Positions 50,101 to 58,592 of a DNA stretch of 64,000 bases are shown here, in pieces; the stretch's first letter is position 1, and every line of letters begins with the position of its first letter. The position numbers and the translations under genes were made by a program. The stretch is from Oscillospiraceae bacterium (lineage in GTDB: Bacteria > Bacillota > Clostridia > Oscillospirales > Oscillospiraceae): the NCBI GenBank assembly GCA_902774015.1, contig CACYHB010000008.1:51780-115779 (forward strand), in the 5' to 3' direction. The notes below the pieces were generated by a model that was not told where the DNA came from, ran no database searches, and saw nothing but the letters and a program-made list of their open reading frames with translations.

Positions 50101-50308
50101 TCACAAGGAACGTGGGAGCCGTGTGCTGTTATTCGTCCGTGAGTTCAAGGCTGACCGGATCACCAACGGCGCCGAGGCCTATACCTATCTCGGTACGGCA
50201 AACTACGTAAAGCACGAGGGCGAAAAGCCCATGAATATAACTTGGAAGTTGGATGCACCTATCCCGGCGAAGTATTTAAAGAAGACGAACAAGTTGGTGG
50301 TGGGGTAA
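47159..50308 (+). CDS. PLD nuclease - SF2 helicase - DUF3427 protein
   Basis: The 1049-residue protein has a phospholipase-D-like nuclease domain ([37 protein letters not shown] near residue 218, one HxK half-site), then an SF2 helicase with Walker A AATGTGKT (about 345), DEFHH box (about 440) and [16 protein letters not shown]. The C-terminal 350 residues match DUF3427. This order is well known in defence islands, but its action is not well described. It opens a run of four same-strand genes that ends at 56028. AAAGTGGGTATTTATCG precedes the ATG, so initiation may be modest. Confidence 0.88.
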   Translation: [1049 protein letters not shown]

Positions 50309-50373
50309 TTCTATCCAGCACTACATGTTTTCTCGACAATCAGTTCCTTTGTAAATAGAGAGGTAGCCTTCAT

Positions 50374-53300
50374 ATGACAAGTGTTTGCAGAGAAATATTC
50401 AAAGCGATCCACGAGGGAAAGTGGCTTAGCATTGAGTATAAAAATCAAACTGGAAAGGTCACAAAGTATTGGATTGGTATCAAATCCTTAAATCTTCGTG
50501 ATCTTAGTTTGATCGTGGATGGCCTGCACCTTGGAGAACTGAAGGTTCAACAACTGAAAATCTTTATCAAATCCATTCTGAATGCTGCCATTGTCGAAGG
50601 AAGCTATTGCGAAGTAAACGGAAGACTTATTGAAGACATTAAACTCAATCCAACCAAATACGCCGGAGTGTTTGACCAGATTCCGAACTTGAAAATCCTA
50701 AACTATCTTGTGGATTGCAATCGATTGGATGCGACTCCATATAGCTGTGAATACAAATTAATTCACTGCTTTGATGGGGATCGTTTTGAAAACGGGAAAT
50801 ATCAACTAGATGAAAACCAATTTGCCGAAATAGTTAAAGCGTTTCAGTATCAGACGAATAGCGAAGACGGAAAAATACGAGTCAAACAACTTGGCTTAAA
50901 TGCAATCAGCGTTCCAGTAAGGCAGGGACTATATGTTCTCGCGTACCACAAACTGTACTTGGATGTAGCTAATCGCCTGATGCGAGTAGACGAGGATATC
51001 ACATTCTGCAGAGAGTTTACTATCGAAGGTGATAAACTGAGTATTCGACAGTTTCTAGAACCATATGATATGGATTTGTTAGATGATCCACATGCAAATT
51101 TAGAAACAATCAAAGATTATATTACTCTGAACAATCCTAATCTTCGCGGCGTGGATGATATGCCTTATGTGATTGCTATCGCTGTGGATTATACACTTGA
51201 CTTGGAACATGAATATGCTGCAATCATGGATATGTACCAGGAAGAGAAAGTTACAGCGCCGATAAGAGCATTCTTTGGAGAGTATCTTAAGCGGCCGGTT
51301 CGCCGGAAACAATACCCCTTGGCTCTTCTAAACCGCAAAGTTAATCTGGACCAATTACTTGCGATTAACAACGCAATGAGATATCCACTGGCGTACATTC
51401 AGGGTCCGCCGGGAACTGGGAAAACTAATACAATAATGAATACGATTATGACAGGCTTTTTCAATGATAGGACTGTTTTGTTCGCATCCAATAATAACCA
51501 TCCCATCGATGAGGTTTATAAAAAGATGCGCCAGCTACGATATCAGGGAAGACCTATTCCTTTTCCGATGATTCGGTTGGGTAATATTGATATGGTTAAG
51601 AAAGCGCTGAATGAAATGCGGATGCTCTATGAGCAAGTTAAAAATGTCAGCGTTTATGATTCTACTCTAGACAAACGAAAGGGACAGGAAGCCCAACGTA
51701 CAGCGCAGCTTACGAAGCTGCTAGAAGATTATTATGAGGTACTTGATCTTCGGGAACGAAGGGAAGTAACTCAACACTTATTAGAAGAGAACAATCAGTT
51801 TAATTTTCAATTCGAATTGAGGGGTCGGCAACTTGCAGAGATTGATCAGCGACTGGCAGAGATAGGCGAAATCACAGATGCAGATGCCCTGAATCTACTC
51901 GAAGTAAATGAAAAAGACTATTTGCTTTATCTCAACTTTACGTCGGTTAAGCACATTAAAAGAATTGGAGAGCCGAAGAATAAAGAGTTATTTGACATTA
52001 TCTATATGGATGCTGATGATCCGGAACGAGTCAACCGATTTAATCAGTATTTGAGTGATCCGGAAAACGTCCGCCTATTCCAGCGTATTTTTCCGATTAT
52101 AGCTACGACATGTATCTCTGCACATCGCATTGGTGATCCGGAAGTCTATTTTGATATGGTTATTATGGATGAAGCAAGCCAGTGCAATACAGCGGTGTCC
52201 TTAGTACCTATCTTGCGTGGGGAAAGCCTAATGCTGGTTGGTGATCCTCAACAATTGCAGCCGGTTATCCTTCTCAATGAGGCCGACAATCAAACGTTGA
52301 GAAAGAAATATGCAGTTGCACCAGAGTATGATTACATAGCAAATTCAGTTTATAAAACTTTTCTCGCCTGTGATCCTGTTAGCGATGAGGTCCTGCTACA
52401 TCATCATTATCGATGCCATCCCAAGATTATCGGGTTCAATAATAAAAAGTACTATAACGGAAAACTTGTTATTGAAAGCAACGTTGAATGCAAGACCCCT
52501 CTGACATTCGTGGATGTAGAAGAATCGGATGCCGTTATAAAGAATACATCTCCTGGAGAGGCGGAGCAAATAATCAACTATGTGAGAGCCTACCCCGAAA
52601 AGAATATTGGAATTATTACGCCTTTTGCGAACCAGAGAATGCTAATTAGCGACGAGCTTGCAAAAATAGGACGGCGTGATGTTGCGTGTGGCACAGTCCA
52701 TGCCTTTCAGGGCGACGAGAAAGACGTCATCCTTTTCTCACTTGGCCTTTCTGATGTAACGCAGATAAAAACCTATGATTGGCTAAAAAACAATAGAGAG
52801 CTGATCAATGTCGCCACGTCACGTGCTCGACAAGAGTTAATCGTTTTAGGAAGTTCAAAAAACCTGGACCGTTTGCACAGCAGAGCAGAGCAGGATGATC
52901 TCTACGAGTTGGTGGATTATATAAGATCCAATGGTATGAGCCAGGTGTCCCAGAGAACAGCTATGTCTAGAGCTCTTGGTATCAAGCCGTACAGCACGGA
53001 GACCGAGGCGGCATTTATGGAAAACCTGAACCATGCAATTGACAACATTCAGCCTTCCGGTTCCCGGTACTCAGTGCACAAGGAAGTTCCTGTGGCTCAG
53101 GTGTTCGTTGACAATCCATCCTATGCAGATTTGTTCTATACAGGGCGTTTTGATTTCGTCGTCTATGAACGGGGCCCTGCAAAGACAGAGTTCCCAGTGT
53201 TGGCGATTGAGTTAGATGGGAAGGAACACTTTGAGGATGAAATAGTTAAAGAGCGGGATCGAAAAAAGAACCAGATTTGTAAAGAGCATGACTTTGAACT

Positions 53301-53388
53301 GATTCGCGTTGAAAACACATATGCTAGGCGCTATCACTACATCAAAGATATTTTGATTCGCTACTTCACGAACGGCCGAGCAAGTTAA
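50374..53388 (+). CDS. SF1 (UPF1/DNA2-type) helicase with C-terminal PD-(D/E)xK (DUF2726-like) domain
   Basis: The 1004-residue protein has Walker A IQGPPGTGKTNT (about residue 344), Walker B MDEASQCN (about 598), GDPQQLQPVI, GTVHAFQGDEKDVILFSLG and the late VATSRARQELIVLGS, a full SF1B set. Residues about 880-1004 form a DUF2726/Vsr-like nuclease domain (DFVVYERGPAKTEFPVLAIELDGKEHF). The first 80 residues (IHEGKWLSIEYKNQTGKVTKYWIGIKSLNLRDLSLIVDG) resemble a WYL ligand domain. GAGAGGTAGCC precedes the ATG. Such helicase-nucleases occur in several defence systems; this one's system name is not certain. Confidence 0.87.
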   Translation: MTSVCREIFKAIHEGKWLSIEYKNQTGKVTKYWIGIKSLNLRDLSLIVDGLHLGELKVQQLKIFIKSILNAAIVEGSYCEVNGRLIEDIKLNPTKYAGVFDQIPNLKILNYLVDCNRLDATPYSCEYKLIHCFDGDRFENGKYQLDENQFAEIVKAFQYQTNSEDGKIRVKQLGLNAISVPVRQGLYVLAYHKLYLDVANRLMRVDEDITFCREFTIEGDKLSIRQFLEPYDMDLLDDPHANLETIKDYITLNNPNLRGVDDMPYVIAIAVDYTLDLEHEYAAIMDMYQEEKVTAPIRAFFGEYLKRPVRRKQYPLALLNRKVNLDQLLAINNAMRYPLAYIQGPPGTGKTNTIMNTIMTGFFNDRTVLFASNNNHPIDEVYKKMRQLRYQGRPIPFPMIRLGNIDMVKKALNEMRMLYEQVKNVSVYDSTLDKRKGQEAQRTAQLTKLLEDYYEVLDLRERREVTQHLLEENNQFNFQFELRGRQLAEIDQRLAEIGEITDADALNLLEVNEKDYLLYLNFTSVKHIKRIGEPKNKELFDIIYMDADDPERVNRFNQYLSDPENVRLFQRIFPIIATTCISAHRIGDPEVYFDMVIMDEASQCNTAVSLVPILRGESLMLVGDPQQLQPVILLNEADNQTLRKKYAVAPEYDYIANSVYKTFLACDPVSDEVLLHHHYRCHPKIIGFNNKKYYNGKLVIESNVECKTPLTFVDVEESDAVIKNTSPGEAEQIINYVRAYPEKNIGIITPFANQRMLISDELAKIGRRDVACGTVHAFQGDEKDVILFSLGLSDVTQIKTYDWLKNNRELINVATSRARQELIVLGSSKNLDRLHSRAEQDDLYELVDYIRSNGMSQVSQRTAMSRALGIKPYSTETEAAFMENLNHAIDNIQPSGSRYSVHKEVPVAQVFVDNPSYADLFYTGRFDFVVYERGPAKTEFPVLAIELDGKEHFEDEIVKERDRKKNQICKEHDFELIRVENTYARRYHYIKDILIRYFTNGRAS

Positions 53389-53428
53389 AAGCTACAATTC
53401 TCGATATTATCAAAGGAAAGATGTTTAC

Positions 53429-53758
53429 ATGGAGTACAAGAAAGTGACGAAATACCGCAAACTTGTTCGTGACCGAATCCCGGAGATTATCGAATTATCC
53501 GGCAAAACGTGTTCAACTGAGGTTCTGTCAGACGAAGAATATCTCCATATGCTCGATACAAAGCTGGACGAAGAGCTGGCAGAATACCACAAGGATCAGA
53601 ACATCGAGGAATTAGCCGATCTTCTGGAAGTGGTACGAGCGGCAGCAATAGCCCGTGGTTATACTTTAGAAGATCTAGAGCGGGTACGCGCAGAAAAAGC
53701 CGCCAAACGTGGCGGCTTTGAGAAACGGATTCTGTTGAAAGAAGTATACGAGGACTGA
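53429..53758 (+). CDS. MazG-like nucleoside triphosphate pyrophosphohydrolase
   Basis: The 109-residue all-alpha protein has YRKLVRDRIPEII, the metal-binding EELAEY and EELADLLEVVRA helices, and the closing KRGGFEKRILL, all typical of the short MazG-like pyrophosphohydrolases found in phages and islands. It would split nucleotides or an alarmone. It stands between two helicase genes (41 bases after and 11 before), so it is part of that operon, perhaps to lower nucleotide pools or clean up a signal. Confidence 0.87.
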   Translation: MEYKKVTKYRKLVRDRIPEIIELSGKTCSTEVLSDEEYLHMLDTKLDEELAEYHKDQNIEELADLLEVVRAAAIARGYTLEDLERVRAEKAAKRGGFEKRILLKEVYED

Positions 53759-53769
53759 GGTGAGCAACC

Positions 53770-56028
53770 ATGCCTGAATACAGATCAGCCTCCGGCAGTG
53801 CGGCCGAGGATCTGTTCATCGACCTTTTTGCGGATACCTTCGGGGCAGAAAAAGCCGGGTATCTGTATTCACAGTACCCGTTTTACGACATTTATCAGAA
53901 TGCCCGCTTCGCCGATTTCGTACTGGAAAACGGCGCGATCCGCGTGGCCATTGAGATCGACGACGAGGCCTCCCACAATCCGCGGCTGGTGTCGCAGGAC
54001 AAGTTCTATGACGATCTGCTGAAACAAAACAGCATGATCCACCTGGGCTGGGATGTGTACCGCTGGGCGGTCCGGCAAATGCAGAAGCAGCCGGAAACCG
54101 TGAAGGACGAGCTGCGCGTGTTCCTTGGCAGCGATCCGCGATTCAAGGAGATCGAGGACTATCTGCCCACCCAGCAGGGCCGGGCGCTGAAAGCCGATCA
54201 ATTGGAGCTCCGGGAGTATCAGCAAGAGGCGCTGGATTCGCTGGCGGCCATGAGGCAAAACCGGGAGACCATCGCCCTGCTCTACCATGCCACCGGCACA
54301 GGTAAAACCGTGACAGCAGTCATGGACGCAAAACGCTGCGGCGGCCGGGTGCTGTTCGTGGCGCACACGATGGAGCTGGTGAACCAGGCTTTTAACACCT
54401 TCCGCGACCTGTGGCCGGAAGTGACAGTCGGCAAGTTTGCGGACAGTCTCAAGGAGCCGGACGCCCACGTGGTGTGCGGCAGCATCCAGAGTGTGGCGCT
54501 GAATCTGGATCAGTTCCGGGAGGACGCTTTCGATTATCTGATCATCGACGAGGCGCACCACGCCTCCGCGGATACATATCAGAAGGTTTTGGCCTATTTC
54601 AAGCCGCAATTTACGCTTGGACTTACCGCCACGCCGGAGCGGGCGGACGACGTAAATATCCTGGAGATCTTCAAGAACACAGCCCACAAGCTGGACATTC
54701 AGACCGCCGTGGAGATCGGTGCTCTGGTGCCGGTCCGCTGCATCCGCATCCATACCAATATCGACATGACCAAGGTGCGCTTCAACAGTGTCCAGTATAA
54801 CATCCGTGATCTGGATGTGAAGATCTGCGTGACCGAGCGCAACCAGCTCATTGTGGATACCTGGCTGGACTATGTGAAGGACAAGCGCACTGTAGTGTTC
54901 TGCGCCTCCGTGAAGCACGCCGAGCAGATCGCAGAGCTGTTCCGTGCGGCGGGTGTCGCTGCGATTGCGGTTTCGGGCAGCATGAAAACCTCCGAGCGCA
55001 ACGAGCAGCTTGCCAAGTTTGCCAGCGGTGAAATCAAGGTGCTCTGCGCCTGCGACTTGCTGAATGAGGGCTGGGACTGTCCGCAAACGGAAGTGCTGTT
55101 CATGGCGCGGCCCACCATGTCAAAGGTGCTGTACACGCAGCAGCTTGGCCGCGGCATGCGCACGGCTGAGGGCAAGGACCATCTGATGGTGTTTGATTTC
55201 GTGGACAATGCCAGCCAGTACAATATGCCCTATTCGCTGCACCGCCTGTTCAAGCTGAACGAGTATCACGCGGGCGGCACAGTTGTAGGCAAGAAAGGCC
55301 AGCGCGAAGCCGAGAACGATCTCTACCGCAAGGGCGAGAAACCGGACGCCATCATCGACTATCCTGTGGACGCCACCGATTACGAGCTGGTGGATATCTT
55401 CAACTGGCAGGAAGAGGCCGCCGGGATGATTTCGCAGATGGAGTTTGTGCGCCGGGTGGATGTGCAGACCGAGACCATCGAGCGCTATGTGCGGGAAGGC
55501 AAACTGGTGCCGGATCTGATCGTGCCCATGAGCGAGCACCGCACCTTCAAGTATTTCAAAGATGAAACCCTGCAGTCCTATGCCGAGCAGTACGGCTGGA
55601 AACTCATTGACGACAGCAACCGCAAGCAGCTGTTTATGGAAATGGTCGAGCAGATGGACATGAGCTATTCCTATAAGCCGGTGCTGCTGAAAGCGATCTT
55701 GACCTACGCGGATGCTGCCGGGCGGGTGAAGATCAGCGATATCGTCTCCTATTTCCGCAGCTTCTATGAAGCCCGCCGCGAAGCTGGCTTGAAGGTGGAG
55801 AAGGCCAACAGCATCTTTGCCAAGGGCGGCTACACCGACAAGGAAGCCGAGCGGAACATCCTCTCCAATCCTTTCAAACGCTTCGAGGACATGAACATGA
55901 TGCGCCATACCAAAACGCTGGGTATAATCGAGGTTGACGGCACAGTGTGGAAGAAACTGAGCGAGGATGAAAAACTGGAAATTGAGCAGATTTGCAACCA
56001 GAAATTGGCAGAATACTACGAAAGATAA
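53770..56028 (+). CDS. Nuclease-helicase (N-terminal PD-(D/E)xK, SF2 helicase)
   Basis: The 752-residue protein begins with a DUF559/Vsr-like nuclease ([25 protein letters not shown], then [22 protein letters not shown], residues about 45-105). An SF2 helicase follows with Walker A HATGTGKT (about 172), DEAHH box (about 260) and [14 protein letters not shown]. The C-terminus has several helical blocks of unknown role. It is GC-richer than the SF1 gene upstream, closer to the host average. No separate partner gene follows before the WYL regulator, so it may act with the two helicases upstream or alone. Confidence 0.85.
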   Translation: [752 protein letters not shown]

Positions 56029-56048
56029 CAGCTTAAGCGTATCTTTTT

Positions 56049-56066
56049 TGCAGGTAAAAACCTGCA
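56049..56066. promoter_or_regulatory. Small dyad before the WYL regulator
   Basis: Arms TGCAGGT/ACCTGCA flank AAAA in the 65-base gap before the WYL gene. It could be a hairpin or an operator. Confidence 0.35.
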
Positions 56067-56093
56067 GAGACTGCGCAAGGAGGAATCAATACC

Positions 56094-57077
56094 GTGGAAA
56101 GCTTTGAACCAAAAAAACTGGCGCTGATAAGGATATGGCAGATCCTCAAGGAAAACAGCGATCGAAAGCATCCCATGACCCAGGAGGATATCGCGCAGCA
56201 TCTGAAAGACGACTACGGTATCGTGATTGAACGGAAGGCCATCAGCCGCAATATTTCCCTGCTGAAGGAGGCCGGGGTCGAGATCGAATCGAGCCGGGCC
56301 GGCAGCTACATCGATTACCGGGAATTTGAGGACGCGGAGCTGCACATGCTCATCGACGGCGTCCTTTCCAGCAGATACATCACCGCTTCCCGCTCGAAGG
56401 ATCTGATCAACCGTATTTGCGGTCTTTCAAGCAAGTATTTCAAATCCAGTGTCAAGCATATCCACTCCGTCAATGATTGGGGCAAAACAGCCAACACAAC
56501 CGTGTTTTACAACATAGAAACCATCGGCAAAGGGATCGAGCGGCGAAAACAGATCCGTTATGACTACAACAAATTCGGTCTCGACAAGAAGCTTCACAAA
56601 AGCTCCGAACAGCGCGTCAGCCCGTATCAGATGATCCTGCACAACCAGCGCTATTATCTCATGGGGTACAATGAAGACTGGGGGGATATGGTATTTAACC
56701 GGCTGGATCATATTACCAACATGATCCTTACCGATGAAGCGGCGACCCCGATCAAAAATGTCAAGGGATATGAAAACGGGATCAGCTACAGGGATCTCTC
56801 CTCCGCCATGCCGTACATGTATTCTGACGCGCCCGAGAATATCGATTTCATCGCGGATGCTCAGATCATCGATCAGATCATCGACTGGTTCGGAACCGAT
56901 ATCGAAATCAGAAAGACGGATGACGAAGCCATTGTTAAGGTAGGCGTTAAAGCAAGTCCCACCGCCATGGTATTCTGGGCGCTGCTGTACATCCAATACG
57001 TAGAAGTCCTTCGGCCGGAATCCTTGCGAAGCCAGATAAAGGAAGCCCTTGCCGATGGGCTGAAAAAGTATCAATAA
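56094..57077 (+). CDS. WYL-domain transcriptional regulator
   Basis: The 327-residue protein has an N-terminal HTH (MTQEDIAQHLKDDYGIVIERKAISRNISLLKEAGVEI) and a C-terminal WYL domain (KQIRYDYNKFGLDKKLHKSSEQRVSPYQMILHNQRYYLMGYN) with a WCX-type end. The start is a GTG with AAGGAGG 10 bases upstream. WYL regulators often control defence genes in response to a nucleic-acid or nucleotide ligand. It is followed by its own terminator and then by genes whose promoters carry a TGTCCC element, which may be its target. Confidence 0.88.
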   Translation: MESFEPKKLALIRIWQILKENSDRKHPMTQEDIAQHLKDDYGIVIERKAISRNISLLKEAGVEIESSRAGSYIDYREFEDAELHMLIDGVLSSRYITASRSKDLINRICGLSSKYFKSSVKHIHSVNDWGKTANTTVFYNIETIGKGIERRKQIRYDYNKFGLDKKLHKSSEQRVSPYQMILHNQRYYLMGYNEDWGDMVFNRLDHITNMILTDEAATPIKNVKGYENGISYRDLSSAMPYMYSDAPENIDFIADAQIIDQIIDWFGTDIEIRKTDDEAIVKVGVKASPTAMVFWALLYIQYVEVLRPESLRSQIKEALADGLKKYQ

Positions 57078-57091
57078 AGCAAATATTGACG

Positions 57092-57128
57092 AGGGCCGCA
57101 AATCCTCCGGGATCCGCGGCCCTTTTTA
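57092..57128 (+). terminator. Terminator of the WYL gene
   Basis: Eight-base arms AGGGCCGC/GCGGCCCT extended by GGATCC-type pairs run into TTTTTA. Confidence 0.85.
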
Positions 57129-57162
57129 TGTCCCGTTTTTGTCCCGTACGCGCTTATATAAT
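57129..57162 (+). promoter_or_regulatory. Promoter with TGTCCCG direct repeats
   Basis: TGTCCCGT occurs at 57129 and 57140, 11 bases apart, and a consensus TATAAT at 57157-57162 follows the second copy after 10 bases. The -35 region is poor and is covered by the repeats, so a regulator probably decides use of this promoter. Confidence 0.6.
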
Positions 57163-57194
57163 GCGGGTGAACAACGAGAAATGAGGTGTTTCAT

Positions 57195-57698
57195 ATGATC
57201 GTCAGACCGGAAGTGTGGATCACGGAACCGGACGAAAAGGAGGACGGCCTTCTGAAAGTCTGGGCTGCCAGCGGGAATACCGAGTTTCCCTTTCCCGTGG
57301 AGACACACCATGTGTCCATTGCAGACGTCACGCTTCATGAGGAGCAGAATTTTGGGCTGATCCTTGAATGCGCGGCAAAGCCGGACGTTTACCGGGATGA
57401 AGAGGCGTATATGAATGCAAGGGAGCATCATCCCCTGGCGTCCGAGTCCGCCATCCCTGTGGGTTTGTTTTCTCCGCCCTATGATGCCCGCATTTTATTA
57501 AACGGGAAGGTCGTCAGAACCTATGCGGATCCGACCGGGTACGGCTTTGACAAGGACGACGTTTTGTATTCTCTTTCCTGCCTCGGCAACGAGTATGACG
57601 CGGTCCTGGACGCGGAGCACGCGGAAGGGATCGAAATCGAAGAGGGAAATATCGTCTCCTGCCTTTACTGGGTGCAGGGATGGCCGGAAGGAGAATAA
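57195..57698 (+). CDS. Unknown 167-residue protein, first gene of the WYL-linked module
   Basis: I do not recognise this family. The protein is acidic (MIVRPEVWITEPDEKEDGLLKVWAASG) and looks like an all-beta soluble fold with no membrane segment or signal peptide. ATG 57195 follows AGGTGTTTCAT; a GTG at 57186 is possible. It lies 3 bases before the ADP-ribosylglycohydrolase start, so the two are co-translated. It could be an immunity or target-binding protein for that enzyme, but only its position suggests this. Confidence 0.65.
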   Translation: MIVRPEVWITEPDEKEDGLLKVWAASGNTEFPFPVETHHVSIADVTLHEEQNFGLILECAAKPDVYRDEEAYMNAREHHPLASESAIPVGLFSPPYDARILLNGKVVRTYADPTGYGFDKDDVLYSLSCLGNEYDAVLDAEHAEGIEIEEGNIVSCLYWVQGWPEGE

Positions 57699-57701
57699 GC
57701 A

Positions 57702-58520
57702 TTGTTCGGCGCGATCATCGGGGATATCGTCGGTTCCCGGTTTGAATTTGACGACCACAAGAGCAAGGATTTCATCCTCTTCGGGAATGACGGCGTCATG
57801 GACATCCCCTGCGAATATACCGACGACTCCGTCATGACTGTTGCCGTGGCGGAGTCGCTGCTTGACCGCAAAGAGGGAGAAACCGACGAGGTGTTCAAAA
57901 AATGCCTCGTGGAGAGAATGCACCACCACGGGAGAAAACGGATGAATGCGGGCTACGGCACGCTTCTTTATCGCTGGCTGCGGGACGGCTTGACGGAGCC
58001 CTACGGCAGCTGGGGCAACGGCTCTGCGGCAAGGGCCGCTCCGGCCGGATGGGCGGCGGGCACCCTTGCGGAGGCCGAGCGCCTTGCCAGGCTCACCGCG
58101 GAGGTCACGCATAACCACCCGGAGGGAATCAAGGGCGCGCAGGCCGTAGCCGCGGCGATCTGGCTTGCCCGTCACGGGAAAGACAAAGAGGAGATTCGCC
58201 GATACATAGAGCGGACATATTATCCGGACGCCTTTCAACGGCACCTCGATGAGATCCGGCCGGAGTATGCCTTTGACGCAAGCTGCCAGGGCACGGTTCC
58301 AGTCGCCCTGGAGGCGTTTTACGAATCCGACAGCTTTGAGGACGCGCTGCGCAATGCCGTATCGATGGGCGGCGATTCCGACACGCTGTCCGATATCTCC
58401 GGTGCTGTCGCGGAAGCGTATTACGGGATCCCCGATCCGATCCGCCGCGAAGCTATGACCTTTCTTGACGATGAAATGCGGGAGATCGCCGGTCGGTTCG
58501 CGGAAAGATACCAAAAATAA
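57702..58520 (+). CDS. ADP-ribosylglycohydrolase family protein
   Basis: The 272-residue enzyme has the ARH metal-site pattern: GAIIGDIVGSRFEF at the start, YTDDSVMTVAVAESLL (T40, D41, D42) and GGDSDTLSDISGA near residue 226. These bind two Mg ions and remove ADP-ribose from proteins or nucleic acids. It starts with TTG, with GGAAGGAG 8 bases before. In modules with toxins that add ADP-ribose, such enzymes act as the antidote. No ADP-ribosyltransferase is recognised among its neighbours. Confidence 0.88.
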   Translation: MFGAIIGDIVGSRFEFDDHKSKDFILFGNDGVMDIPCEYTDDSVMTVAVAESLLDRKEGETDEVFKKCLVERMHHHGRKRMNAGYGTLLYRWLRDGLTEPYGSWGNGSAARAAPAGWAAGTLAEAERLARLTAEVTHNHPEGIKGAQAVAAAIWLARHGKDKEEIRRYIERTYYPDAFQRHLDEIRPEYAFDASCQGTVPVALEAFYESDSFEDALRNAVSMGGDSDTLSDISGAVAEAYYGIPDPIRREAMTFLDDEMREIAGRFAERYQK

Positions 58521-58531
58521 TGCACTCATTT

Positions 58532-58554
58532 TGGGACATTGCCTTTGTTATGAT
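58532..58554 (+). promoter_or_regulatory. Promoter with an inverted TGTCCC element
   Basis: TGGGACA (58532-58538) ends 10 bases before the -10 TATGAT (58549-58554), the same distance as the TGTCCCG repeat at 57140 from its -10. The -35 is poor here too. It serves the AAA+ protease gene. Confidence 0.5.
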
Positions 58555-58592
58555 CACGCTGCAAAGCAGAAATGATGATGGGAGGCAGAACA

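Noticed and set aside
53869-55086. Minus-strand open frame over the 53770 helicase (405 codons)
   Set aside because: It is an antisense shadow of conserved helicase motifs.
57498-58529. Minus-strand open frame over the ADP-ribosylglycohydrolase (343 codons)
   Set aside because: It is antisense to conserved ARH motifs and has no ribosome site.
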